Shown here: in pieces, positions 1-8,673 of the stretch | How positions within the stretch are numbered: the stretch's first letter is position 1 | Layout: the number at the start of each line of letters is the position of its first letter | NCBI GenBank assembly: GCA_934500835.1 | Contig: CAKSTR010000005.1 | Location: 186,001 to 250,000, forward strand | Origin: an uncultured Paracoccaceae bacterium | Lineage (GTDB): Bacteria > Pseudomonadota > Alphaproteobacteria > Rhodobacterales > Rhodobacteraceae | DNA length: 64,000 bases | Reading direction: 5' to 3' | The notes under the pieces: generated by a model | The model's database searches: none | The model's input: only the letters and a program-made list of their open reading frames with translations | Told to the model about the DNA's origin: nothing | Program-made: the position numbers and the translations under genes

Positions 1-1
1 C

Positions 2-487
2 ATGATCGGCGGGGTGGTCGATACGCTGCAAACGCTGCCCTCCTTCGTCTATCTGATCCCGGTGGTGATGCTGTTCCGGGTGGGCGATTTCAGCGCCATG
101 GTGGCGGTGGTCCTGTTCGCGCTGGTGCCGGCGGTGAAATATACCGCGCATGGCTTGCGCTCGGTCCCGGCCGAGTTGATCGAGGCCGGTGTCGTCTCGG
201 GCGCCACCCGCGGCCAGATCCTGCGCAAGATCCGGCTGCCGATGGCGGTGCCGATGATCCTTCTGGGGCTGAACCAGACCATCCTTCTGGCCCTGTCGAT
301 GCTGGTGATCACCGCATTGGTGGGCACCCGCGACCTTGGGCAAGAGGTCTATATCGCGCTTGCCAAGGCCGAGGTCGGCCGCGGCGTGATCGCCGGTCTG
401 TGCATCGCGGCCATCGCGATCCTGGCCGACCGGCTTATAGGCGCGGCAGCGAAAGGCGCGAAGGCGCGGCTGGAGGGTGCCGCATGA
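2..487 (+). CDS. ABC transporter permease, glycine betaine/proline type (C-terminal part)
   Basis: This is the C-terminal 161 residues of a ProW/OpuAB-like inner-membrane permease; the gene starts before the window, so the first Met is internal. It would carry glycine betaine, proline betaine or choline together with an ATPase and a binding protein that lie outside the window. Several hydrophobic helices are visible. The EAA-type loop that contacts the ATPase lies near residues 56-84 (PAELIEAG followed by GATRGQILRKIRLP), and the stretch LNQTILLALSMLVI is typical of ProW. Its stop overlaps the next start by 4 bp (ATGA), so it is probably co-transcribed with the choline-kinase-like gene and the FAD dehydrogenase. 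The substrate is inferred from family and neighbours. Confidence 0.85.
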   Translation: MIGGVVDTLQTLPSFVYLIPVVMLFRVGDFSAMVAVVLFALVPAVKYTAHGLRSVPAELIEAGVVSGATRGQILRKIRLPMAVPMILLGLNQTILLALSMLVITALVGTRDLGQEVYIALAKAEVGRGVIAGLCIAAIAILADRLIGAAAKGAKARLEGAA

Positions 488-1362
488 GCCCCGAAGACAA
501 GGTCCGCAACCTGTCCTGCTGGTCCGGCCCGATCTTGCTGGAACCTCTGGGCGGCGGCATCACCAACCGCAATTTCGTGGTGCGGGACGCCGGGCGCCGC
601 GCGGTGGTGCGGATCGGCGACGACATTCCCGTCCATCAGATCCTGCGGTTCAACGAACTGTCGGCCTCGACGGCGGCCCATGCGGCCGGGGTCTCGCCGG
701 CCGTGCTGCACCATGAACCCGGTGCGCTGGTGATCGACTTCATCGAGGGCCGCACCCTTGCGGCCGAGGACCTGCAGCGGCGTGACATGCAGGAACAGGC
801 GCTGGCCCTGGTCGCCCGGGCGCATCGCGAGATCCCGCGCCACTTGCGCGGCCCCGCCTTGGTGTTCTGGGTGTTCCACGTCTGCCGCGACTATGCGGCC
901 ACGTTGCACGATGGCGCCTCGCGGCATCTGCCGCTGATCCCGGGGCTGCTGGAAGATGCCGCGAGGCTGGAAGCCGCCATTGGCCCGATCGACCTTGTCT
1001 TCGGCCACAACGACCTGCTGCCGGCCAACTTCCTGCATGACGGCAGCCGCCTGTGGCTGATCGACTGGGACTATGCCGGTTTCAACTCGCCGCTTTTCGA
1101 CCTTGGCGGGCTGGCGGCGAACAACGGGCTGACACCTGACGATGAGGCCTGGCTGCTGGCCAGCTACTATGGCCGCGACCCCGATCCCGCGCTGTGGCGC
1201 GCCTATCGCGCCATGAAGGCCGCGGCGGCCCTGCGCGAAGCCATGTGGTCGATGGTGTCGGAGATCCATTCCGAGCTCGACTTCGACTTTGCGGCCTATA
1301 CGGCCGCCAATCTTGCAACCTATCGCGCGGCGCTGGCCGCTTTCGAGGACGATCATGGCTGA
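484..1362 (+). CDS. Choline kinase-like / aminoglycoside phosphotransferase-fold protein
   Basis: A 292-residue protein with the APH/choline-kinase fold. The ATP-binding part begins with GGGITNRNF (about 23-31). The catalytic loop is GHNDLLPANF (174-183; D177 would be the catalytic base), and the metal-binding LIDWDYAG follows at 192-199. The likely reaction is ATP-dependent phosphorylation of choline, ethanolamine or a related alcohol. The ATG at 484 overlaps the permease stop by 4 bp, and the gene's own stop lies inside the start of the next gene. Lying between a betaine-type permease and a dimethylglycine-dehydrogenase-like enzyme, it may act in choline use rather than phospholipid synthesis; that is inference. 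Other small-molecule kinases share this fold. Confidence 0.8.
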   Translation: MSPEDKVRNLSCWSGPILLEPLGGGITNRNFVVRDAGRRAVVRIGDDIPVHQILRFNELSASTAAHAAGVSPAVLHHEPGALVIDFIEGRTLAAEDLQRRDMQEQALALVARAHREIPRHLRGPALVFWVFHVCRDYAATLHDGASRHLPLIPGLLEDAARLEAAIGPIDLVFGHNDLLPANFLHDGSRLWLIDWDYAGFNSPLFDLGGLAANNGLTPDDEAWLLASYYGRDPDPALWRAYRAMKAAAALREAMWSMVSEIHSELDFDFAAYTAANLATYRAALAAFEDDHG

Positions 1363-3796
1363 GCTTCCCACCACCGCAAAGGCGGTCATCATCGGCGGCG
1401 GCATCGTCGGTTGTTCGGTCGCCTATCATCTGGGCAAGCTGGGCTGGAGCGATACGGTCCTGCTGGAGCGCAAGAAGCTGACCTCGGGCACCACATTCCA
1501 TGCGGCGGGGCTGGTCGGGCAGTTGCGGACATCGGCCAATATCACCCAGCTTCTGGGCCATTCCGTTGCCCTCTATCGCACGCTGGAGCAGGAAACCGGC
1601 CTGCAGACGGGCTGGAAGATGAACGGCGGGTTGCGGCTGGCCTGCAATGCCGAACGCTGGACCGAGGTGAAGCGGCAGGCCACCACGGCGCATAGCTTCG
1701 GGCTGGAAATGCACCTTCTGACCCCGAAGGAGGCGCAGGAGTTGTGGCCGCTGATGACCATCGACGATCTGGTCGGGGCGGCCTATCTGCCGACGGACGG
1801 GCAGGCGAACCCGTCGGACATCACCCAGTCGCTGGCCAAGGGGGCCCGGATGGCCGGGGTGAAGATCTTCGAGGATACGCCGGTGACGCGGGTGATCGTC
1901 GAGAACGGCCGCATCCGCGGGGTCGAAACCCCCTTCGGCACCATCGAATGCGAAAAGGTGGTGGTCTGTGCGGGGCAATGGACCCGGACGCTGGCTGCAA
2001 CCGTGGGGGTGAACGTGCCTCTGGTCAGCGTCGAGCACCAATACATGATCACCGAGCGGATCGAGGGCGTGACACCGGGCCTGCCCACGCTGCGCGACCC
2101 GGACCGGCTGACCTATTGGAAGGAAGAGGTCGGCGGGCTGGTCTGGGGCGGCTATGAGCCGAACCCGAAGATGTGGGCGACGGGCGGCATCCCCGAGGGC
2201 TTTCATTTCGAGACGCTCACCCCGGACTGGGAGCATTATGAGCAGTTCATGGAGAACGCGATTGCCCGCGTGCCCGCCTTGGCCAATGCCGGGGTGAAGC
2301 AGCTTTTGAACGGGCCGGAGAGCTTCACACCGGATGGCAACTTCATTCTGGGTGAGGCACCGGAGTTGCGCAATTTCTACGTCGGTGCCGGGTTCAACGC
2401 CTTTGGCATCGCTTCGGGCGGGGGCGCGGGGATGGCGCTGGCGGAATGGGTGGCGAAAGGCGAGCCGCCCTTCGACCTGTGGCCGGTGGACATCCGGCGC
2501 TTTGGCCGGGTGCACCACGATGTGGATTGGGTGCGCGAACGCACGACCGAAGCCTATGGCAAGCATTACACCATCGCCTGGCCCTCCGAAGAGATGAAGT
2601 CCTGCCGGCCGATCCGCCGCAGCCCGCTTTATGCGCATCTGCAGGCGGCAGGCGCCTGTTTCGGCGAAAAGCTGGGGTGGGAGCGACCCAACTGGTTCGC
2701 CGATCTGGCGGGCGGAGAACGGCCGGTCGACCGCTATTCCTATGGCCGCCCCGGCTGGTTCGATGCGGTGGCGCGCGAACACCGCGCGGCGCGCGAGGCG
2801 GCGGTGCTGATCGACCAGACCTCTTTCGCCAAGTTCCGGCTGAAGGGGCCGGGGGCGCTGCGCGACCTGAACCGGATCGCCGCCGGCAATATCGACCGGC
2901 CTGTCGGCGCGCTGGTCTATACCCAGATGCTGAACCGCAAGGGCGGCATCGAATGCGATGTGACTGTGGCCCGGCTGGCCGAGGATGAGTTCTACATCAC
3001 CACCGGCACCGGCTTTGCCACCCATGATTTCGACTGGATCAACCGCAACCTGACCGGGGATTGCGCCTTGTCCGATGTGACCTCGGGGTCGGCGGTGCTG
3101 TCGCTGATGGGGCCGAAGGCGCGTGACATCCTGTCGGCGGTCTCGGGCGATGATCTGGGCAATGACGGCTTCCGTTTCGGGCAGGCCCGCTGGATCTCGG
3201 TGGCGAAATGCCCGGTTCTGGCGTTGCGCGTCACCTATGTCGGCGAACTGGGCTGGGAGCTGCACATGCCGGTCGAGGTGGCGGTGACGGTCTATGAGGC
3301 GCTGATGAAAGCGGGGGCGCCGTCGGGGCTGGTGAATGCAGGCTACCGCGCGATCGAGACGTTGCGGCTGGAAAAAGGCTACCGCGCCTGGGGGGCCGAC
3401 ATCGGGCCGGATCACACCCCGGTCGAGGCGGGGCTGACCTGGGCAGTGAAGATGAAATCCAACCTGGATTTCATCGGGCGCGAGGCGGTGCAGGTCCAGC
3501 TTGCCGGCGGGGTGAAGAAGTGGCTGGCCACCTTCACCGCCGCGCCGGAGGTGGTGCTTCTGGGCCGCGAAACCATCTATCGCAACGGCGAGCGGGTGGG
3601 CTGGCTCTCGTCCGGGGGGCATGGCCACTGGATCGGCAAGGCCATCGGCATGGGCTTCGTGCGCCAGCCGGGCGGGGTGACGGAAGAGTTCGTCCGCGCC
3701 GGGCGCTACGAGCTGGAGGTGGCGTCGGAGCGGGTGCCGGCCGAGGTGCACCTGGAGCCGCTTTATGACCCGAAGGGCGCACGGGTGAAGGCCTGA
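1355..3796 (+). CDS. GcvT-family FAD-dependent dehydrogenase (dimethylglycine/sarcosine dehydrogenase type)
   Basis: An 813-residue two-part enzyme. The N-terminal FAD oxidoreductase (DAO fold) has the dinucleotide motif GGGIVG at 14-19. SGTTFHAAGL follows, with His49 at the position where this family binds FAD covalently. The C-terminal half, from about residue 430, is a GcvT/aminomethyltransferase-like folate domain. The family oxidatively demethylates N-methyl amino acids and passes the one-carbon unit to tetrahydrofolate. The ATG at 1355 overlaps the kinase gene by 8 bp, so the two are translationally coupled. The exact substrate (dimethylglycine, sarcosine or another methylated amine) cannot be read from sequence. 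A second copy of this family lies at 16176. Confidence 0.88.
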   Translation: MAELPTTAKAVIIGGGIVGCSVAYHLGKLGWSDTVLLERKKLTSGTTFHAAGLVGQLRTSANITQLLGHSVALYRTLEQETGLQTGWKMNGGLRLACNAERWTEVKRQATTAHSFGLEMHLLTPKEAQELWPLMTIDDLVGAAYLPTDGQANPSDITQSLAKGARMAGVKIFEDTPVTRVIVENGRIRGVETPFGTIECEKVVVCAGQWTRTLAATVGVNVPLVSVEHQYMITERIEGVTPGLPTLRDPDRLTYWKEEVGGLVWGGYEPNPKMWATGGIPEGFHFETLTPDWEHYEQFMENAIARVPALANAGVKQLLNGPESFTPDGNFILGEAPELRNFYVGAGFNAFGIASGGGAGMALAEWVAKGEPPFDLWPVDIRRFGRVHHDVDWVRERTTEAYGKHYTIAWPSEEMKSCRPIRRSPLYAHLQAAGACFGEKLGWERPNWFADLAGGERPVDRYSYGRPGWFDAVAREHRAAREAAVLIDQTSFAKFRLKGPGALRDLNRIAAGNIDRPVGALVYTQMLNRKGGIECDVTVARLAEDEFYITTGTGFATHDFDWINRNLTGDCALSDVTSGSAVLSLMGPKARDILSAVSGDDLGNDGFRFGQARWISVAKCPVLALRVTYVGELGWELHMPVEVAVTVYEALMKAGAPSGLVNAGYRAIETLRLEKGYRAWGADIGPDHTPVEAGLTWAVKMKSNLDFIGREAVQVQLAGGVKKWLATFTAAPEVVLLGRETIYRNGERVGWLSSGGHGHWIGKAIGMGFVRQPGGVTEEFVRAGRYELEVASERVPAEVHLEPLYDPKGARVKA

Positions 3797-3816
3797 GCAC
3801 CGGGGCTGCCCGCGCC

Positions 3817-3838
3817 GGATATTTGGGCCAGAGTGAAG
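3817..3838 (+). repeat. GGATATTT-type intergenic repeat, copy 1
   Basis: The core reads GGATATTT, then GGGCCAGAG, then TGAAG, and sits in the gap after the FAD dehydrogenase. It matches the other copies at 10846, 24109, 29031, 58796 and 62923 in order and spacing. The upstream GC-rich hairpin seen in some copies is not obvious here. Confidence 0.7.
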
Positions 3839-3944
3839 GCATGGCCTTGCCGCCTGAGGGCCGGGCGCCGCTGCTCCGCACCGGGCCCGAGGCGCATGCC
3901 GCAGGATCTTTCACGATCATTTGTGTCAAGTGCCCTTTTGGCAT

Positions 3945-3973
3945 TTGTGCCTGCCGCGATACTTCGGTCTAAT
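3945..3973 (+). promoter_or_regulatory. Putative sigma70-type promoter for the moxR operon
   Basis: TTGTGC (3945-3950) and TCTAAT (3968-3973) are separated by 17 bp. The -10 differs from TATAAT at one base; the -35 is weak. Transcription would start near 3980, about 25 bases before the moxR ATG at 4004. Confidence 0.4.
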
Positions 3974-4003
3974 ACGCGGGACGCATTCTGGAAGGAGCCG
4001 GGA

Positions 4004-5008
4004 ATGGCTGGTGAAGACGCGCTGGTGGCCGAGATCGAAGGCCTGGGTCAGGTTCTGGGACGGGCCAAGGAGTCGATCAACCGGCGCTTCATCGGGCAGG
4101 AAAAGGTCGTGGACCTTGTGCTTTCCGCCATGCTTTGCGGCGGGCATGCGCTGCTGGTGGGCCTGCCCGGCCTGGGCAAAACCCGGCTGGTGGACACTTT
4201 GGGCACCGTGATGGGGCTGGACACCGGCCGCATCCAGTTCACGCCGGATCTGATGCCGGCGGACATCCTCGGCTCCGAGGTGCTGGAGACGGCCAAGGAC
4301 GGCAGCCGCGCCTTCCGCTTCATCGAAGGGCCGGTGTTCTGCCAGCTTCTGATGGCGGATGAGATCAACCGCGCCTCGCCCAGAACGCAATCGGCGCTGC
4401 TGCAGGCCATGCAGGAGAAAGAGGTCACCATCGCGGGCGAGCATCGCGCGCTGGGCCGGCCGTTCCACGTCCTTGCCACGCAGAACCCGATCGAGCAGGA
4501 AGGCACCTATCCCCTGCCCGAGGCGCAGCTGGACCGCTTCCTTGTGCAGGTCGATGTCGATTACCCGACCCGCGCGGTCGAGCGTGACATTCTGATCGCC
4601 ACCACTGGTGCCGAGGAAGCCGAGGCTCATCAGGTGTTTACCGCCGAGGCCCTGCTGAACGCGCAATCCGTGGTGCGCCGGATGCCGGTGGGGGACAAGG
4701 TGGTCGAGGCGATCCTTGATCTGGTCCGCGCCTGCCGTCCGGGCGAAGCCGAAGGCCGCGATCTGGCCGACTCTCTGGCCTGGGGGCCGGGACCGCGCGC
4801 GGCGCAGGCGCTGATGCTGACGGTGCGCGCCCGCGCGCTCTTGCAGGGGCGGCTGGCCCCGAGTGTCGAGGATGTGGCGGCACTGGCGCCGGCCTGTCTG
4901 GAACACCGGATGGCGCTGTCCTTCGCCGCGCGGGCCCGCGGCGAGACGCTGGCCGGCATCATCGCCCGCACCACGACCCGCGTGCTGGGGTTCGAGGCGG
5001 CCGCGTGA
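4004..5008 (+). CDS. MoxR-family AAA+ ATPase
   Basis: A 334-residue AAA+ ATPase of the MoxR group. Walker A is GLPGLGKT (53-60), Walker B is LLMADE (115-120), and the sensor-1 region ATQNPIEQEGTYPLPEAQLDRF follows from 159. MoxR proteins act as chaperone-like ATPases that work with VWA or DUF58 partners, often in envelope stress or metal insertion. The ATG at 4004 is preceded by GGAAGGAG; an upstream in-frame start at 3833 would add a basic, non-conserved extension and was not chosen. The stop overlaps the DUF58 gene by 4 bp. It is the first gene of a four-gene operon ending at 10748. Confidence 0.92.
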   Translation: MAGEDALVAEIEGLGQVLGRAKESINRRFIGQEKVVDLVLSAMLCGGHALLVGLPGLGKTRLVDTLGTVMGLDTGRIQFTPDLMPADILGSEVLETAKDGSRAFRFIEGPVFCQLLMADEINRASPRTQSALLQAMQEKEVTIAGEHRALGRPFHVLATQNPIEQEGTYPLPEAQLDRFLVQVDVDYPTRAVERDILIATTGAEEAEAHQVFTAEALLNAQSVVRRMPVGDKVVEAILDLVRACRPGEAEGRDLADSLAWGPGPRAAQALMLTVRARALLQGRLAPSVEDVAALAPACLEHRMALSFAARARGETLAGIIARTTTRVLGFEAAA

Positions 5009-5886
5009 CGCCGAGCGAACAGAACGTCGACCTGCGGTCACGCGCCGAGGCGCTTGGCCAGACCCTGCCTCCGCTTCTGGCCGAGGCGGAGATGCTGGCC
5101 CATACCGTCATGCTGGGCGAGCATGGCCGGCGGCGGGCGGGCCTGGGGGACGAGTTCTGGCAGTATCGCCCGGCCCATCAGGGCGACCCTGCGCGCATGA
5201 TCGACTGGCGCCGCTCGGCGCGCAGCGATGCGCATTTCGTGCGGGAACGGGAATGGCAGGCGGCGCAATCGGTGACGCTCTGGGTCGATCCGTCGAAAAG
5301 CATGTCGTTCACCGGGGCGAAGGGGCGGGTCTCCAAGGGCGACCGGGCGCGGCTTCTGGCGCTGGCGACGTCCGTCCTTCTTCTGCGCGGAGGCGAGCGG
5401 GTCGGACTTGCCGGGCTGGCGCAGCCAAGGTCGGGCCGCACGCAACTGGTGCGGCTGGCCGCGCGGCTGTCCGGGGTCGAGGACGCCGGCGACTATGGCG
5501 CGCCCCAGGCCGAAGGCATGGTCAGCCACGGCCGCGCGGTGTTCCTGTCGGATTTCATGGGCGATCTGGCGGCGGTCGAAACCGCCTTCGCCCGCGCCTC
5601 GGACCGGGGCGTCAGGGGGGCGGCGCTGATGGTGCTGGACCCGGCGGAAGAGGAATTTCCTTTCGACGGCCGCACGATCTTTGAATCCATGGGCGGCGGG
5701 GTGCAGTATGAAACCCGCAAGGCGGGCGAATTGCGCGACCGCTACATGGCCCGTCTGGCCGAACGCAAGGAGCGGCTGCAATCGCTGTCCCGCGCGGTCG
5801 GCTGGCATTTCTCGACCCATCACACCGGACAGCCGGCGCAATCCGCGCTCTTGTGGCTGTATCGCGCGCTGGAGGGCGGGCGCTAG
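5005..5886 (+). CDS. DUF58 domain-containing protein
   Basis: A 293-residue soluble protein with a GTG start overlapping the moxR stop. The DUF58 core includes DWRRSARSDAHFVRERE (about 69-85) and LWVDPSKSMSF (about 93-103), where DPSKSMS resembles a degenerate VWA MIDAS motif (DxSxS). DUF58 proteins are regular partners of MoxR ATPases. It lacks the long N-terminal membrane region found in some family members. No enzymatic activity is known for the family; a scaffold or adaptor role for the ATPase is inferred. Confidence 0.88.
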   Translation: MTPSEQNVDLRSRAEALGQTLPPLLAEAEMLAHTVMLGEHGRRRAGLGDEFWQYRPAHQGDPARMIDWRRSARSDAHFVREREWQAAQSVTLWVDPSKSMSFTGAKGRVSKGDRARLLALATSVLLLRGGERVGLAGLAQPRSGRTQLVRLAARLSGVEDAGDYGAPQAEGMVSHGRAVFLSDFMGDLAAVETAFARASDRGVRGAALMVLDPAEEEFPFDGRTIFESMGGGVQYETRKAGELRDRYMARLAERKERLQSLSRAVGWHFSTHHTGQPAQSALLWLYRALEGGR

Positions 5887-8673
5887 ATGTTCACCCTTGG
5901 CCCTATCGGGTTCCTGACCCCCTGGCTTCTGGTGGTGCTGGTGGCGCTGCCGATCCTGTGGCTTTTGCTGCGCGCCGTGCCGCCTGCGCCGATCCGGCGG
6001 CGGTTCCCCGGTGTGGCCCTGCTTCTGGGTCTGAAGGACGAAGACGCCGAGACCGACAAGACGCCGTGGTGGCTGCTGCTCTTGCGGGTTCTTGCCGTGG
6101 CGGCGGCGATCATCGGCTTTGCCGGCCCGGTGCTGCACCCCGAGGAGAAACAGGCAGGCTCCGGCCCGCTTCTGGTGGTGCTGGATGGCGGTTGGGCCGA
6201 GGCGCGCGACTGGGCGCGCCGCGTGACGCGGGCCGAACAGCTGATCGAGGAAGCCGGGCGCGATGGCCGCACCGTGGCGGTGATCCGGCTGACCGACCGG
6301 CCCGGCGAGGTGGCCTTCCAGACCGCCGAGGCCTGGTCGGGCCGGCTGATGGGGATGGAGCCGGCGGCCTGGCCGCCCTCGGGCCTGGACGGCTGGGTAG
6401 CGGCGCTGCCGGACGGGGATTTCGATACGGTCTGGTTGGCCGATGGCCTGGCGCATCCGGGGCGCGAGACGCTGGCGCAGGCCCTGCGCGACCGGGGCGA
6501 CGTGAGGGTGATGACCAGCCCGCGCCCGGTCTTCGCCCTGCATCCGGCAGGGTTTGAGGATGGCAATGTGGTGATCACCGCCTCGCGGGTGCCAGCCGAC
6601 GATGCCGTGACCATCGAGGTTGCGGCCCGCGGACCCGATCCGGCCGGGATCGACCGCGAACTGGCCCGGGTGGAGCTGACTTTCGCCGCCGGCGAGGCCA
6701 GTGCCAAGGCGCCGATGGACCTGCCGCCCGAACTGCGCAACCGCGTGACGCGGTTCGAGATTCCGGGCCTGCGCAGCGCGGGTGCCGTCAGCCTGACCGA
6801 CGACAGCCTGAAGCGCCGCAAGGTGGCGATCATCGGCGCGGGCGGTGATCAGGAGGGGCTGCAACTGCTGTCGCCCACGCATTATCTGCGGCAGGCGCTG
6901 GTGCCGGTGGCCGATCTGGTCGAAGGCTCGCTTTCCGAGGTGCTGGTGGCCAAGCCCGACGTGATCATTCTGGCCGATGTGGCCCGGGTGACGCAGACCG
7001 AGCAGGACGCCATGCTGGACTGGCTGGAAGAGGGCGGCTTGCTGTTGCGCTTCGCCGGGCCGCGGCTGGCGGCCAGCGATGTCAGCCGGTTCGAGGAAGA
7101 CCCGCTTTTGCCGGTGCGCCTGCGCGAGGGCGGCCGCTCGGTTGGGGGTGCGATGAGCTGGGGTGAGCCGAAGGCGCTGGCACCCTTCCCGGAAGGCAGC
7201 CCGTTCTTCGGCCTGCCCTTGCCCGGCGATGTTCAGGTGAAGGAACAGGTGCTGGCGCAGCCCGACCCGGATCTGGCCGAACGCACCATTGCCGCACTTG
7301 AGGACGGCACCCCGCTGGTGACCCGCAAGACCGTGGGGCAGGGGCAGGTCGTGCTGGTCCACGTCACCGCCAATGCGGAATGGTCCACGCTGCCCCTGTC
7401 GGGCCTTTTCGTCCAGATGCTGGAGCGGCTGGCCGTCTCGACCCGTCCCGCGATGCCCGAAGCCAGCGATCTTGAGGGCCAGACCTGGGTGCCCGAGGAG
7501 GTGCTGGACGCCTGGGGCGCCGCACGCGATGCGGGCGAGGTGGCGGGTGTCGAAGGCGCGGTTCTGGCCAAGGCGCTGAAAGAGGGTCCGGGGCCGGATC
7601 AGCCTCCGGGGCTATACGCCGGACCGGAGCGGCGGGTGGCGCTGAACGTCATCGGCGCCGAGACCGAACTGAAACCGGCGGTCTGGCCCTCGGGCATTGC
7701 GGTCGAGCGTCTGGAAGAAGCTGCCGAGCAATCGCTGAAGGGCCCGCTTCTTGCCGGGGCGCTTTCTCTGCTGCTGATCGACATCCTTGCCGCCCTGTGG
7801 CTTGCGGGCCGTCTGGGCGGGCTGCGGCGCGGGGTGGCCATGCTGGCGGTGGCGGTGCTGGCCCTTGCCGCGCAGCCGGGCCTGTCGCGCGCGCAGGATT
7901 CGGCGGCACTGCCCGGCGATGACTTCGCGATCGAGGCCACCTCGGCCGTTGTCCTGGGGCACGTCCTGACCGGCGACGCGCAGGTGGACGCGATGGCGGA
8001 AGCCGGGCTGAAAGGTCTGGGCGACCGGCTGTGGGAGCGGACCTCGATCGAGCCTGCGATGCCGATGGGGGTGGATCTGGAAAAGGACGAGCTGGCCTTT
8101 TTCCCGTTCCTTTACTGGCCCGTCACGGCGGATGCCCCGACGCCCTCGGCCGCGGCCTATGAGAAACTGAACCAGTTCCTGCGCACTGGCGGGCTGATCC
8201 TTTTCGATACCCGCGATGCCGATGTGGCGGCCTTCGGCGGTGCGACGCCGGAAGGCGAGGCGCTGCAACGTATCGCCGCCGGGCTGGACATCCCGCCGCT
8301 GGAGCAGATTCCGCAGGACCACGTCCTGACGCGGACCTTCTATCTGCTGCAGGAATTTCCCGGCCGCTATCAGGAGGGCAGCCTCTGGGTCGAGGCAGCG
8401 CCGCCGGATGTGGCGCTTGAGGATGGCATGCCCTTCCGCAACCTGAATGACGGGGTGACTCCGGTGGTGATCGGCGGCAATGACTGGGCTTCGGCCTGGG
8501 CCACGGATGACAGCGGTGTCCCGATGCTGCCGGTGGGCCGCGGCTTCACGGGCGAGCGGCAGCGCGAGATTTCCTATCGGTTCGGGATCAACCTGATCAT
8601 GCATGTGCTGACCGGGAACTACAAATCCGATCAGGTCCATGTGCCTGCGCTTCTGGAAAGGCTGGGGCAATGA
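5887..8673 (+). CDS. BatA N-terminal/DUF4159 large membrane protein
   Basis: A 928-residue protein starting 1 bp after the DUF58 stop. The N-terminus has the double-transmembrane BatA-type module (two hydrophobic segments in roughly residues 6-85). A long periplasmic-looking region follows, then a further helix near 620-640 (LAGALSLLLIDILAALWLAG), and a C-terminal DUF4159 domain from about 680 (with DELAFFPFLYWPV and a glutamine-amidotransferase-like sandwich). It resembles the membrane components of aerotolerance (Bat) operons but lacks an evident intact VWA MIDAS motif. With moxR and DUF58 it probably forms an envelope-associated complex of unknown substrate. Confidence 0.85.
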   Translation: MFTLGPIGFLTPWLLVVLVALPILWLLLRAVPPAPIRRRFPGVALLLGLKDEDAETDKTPWWLLLLRVLAVAAAIIGFAGPVLHPEEKQAGSGPLLVVLDGGWAEARDWARRVTRAEQLIEEAGRDGRTVAVIRLTDRPGEVAFQTAEAWSGRLMGMEPAAWPPSGLDGWVAALPDGDFDTVWLADGLAHPGRETLAQALRDRGDVRVMTSPRPVFALHPAGFEDGNVVITASRVPADDAVTIEVAARGPDPAGIDRELARVELTFAAGEASAKAPMDLPPELRNRVTRFEIPGLRSAGAVSLTDDSLKRRKVAIIGAGGDQEGLQLLSPTHYLRQALVPVADLVEGSLSEVLVAKPDVIILADVARVTQTEQDAMLDWLEEGGLLLRFAGPRLAASDVSRFEEDPLLPVRLREGGRSVGGAMSWGEPKALAPFPEGSPFFGLPLPGDVQVKEQVLAQPDPDLAERTIAALEDGTPLVTRKTVGQGQVVLVHVTANAEWSTLPLSGLFVQMLERLAVSTRPAMPEASDLEGQTWVPEEVLDAWGAARDAGEVAGVEGAVLAKALKEGPGPDQPPGLYAGPERRVALNVIGAETELKPAVWPSGIAVERLEEAAEQSLKGPLLAGALSLLLIDILAALWLAGRLGGLRRGVAMLAVAVLALAAQPGLSRAQDSAALPGDDFAIEATSAVVLGHVLTGDAQVDAMAEAGLKGLGDRLWERTSIEPAMPMGVDLEKDELAFFPFLYWPVTADAPTPSAAAYEKLNQFLRTGGLILFDTRDADVAAFGGATPEGEALQRIAAGLDIPPLEQIPQDHVLTRTFYLLQEFPGRYQEGSLWVEAAPPDVALEDGMPFRNLNDGVTPVVIGGNDWASAWATDDSGVPMLPVGRGFTGERQREISYRFGINLIMHVLTGNYKSDQVHVPALLERLGQ

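Noticed and set aside
1082..3751. 889-residue open frame on the minus strand
   Set aside because: It is the antisense shadow of the FAD dehydrogenase gene; the translation is rich in Arg, Pro, His and Gln with no family features.
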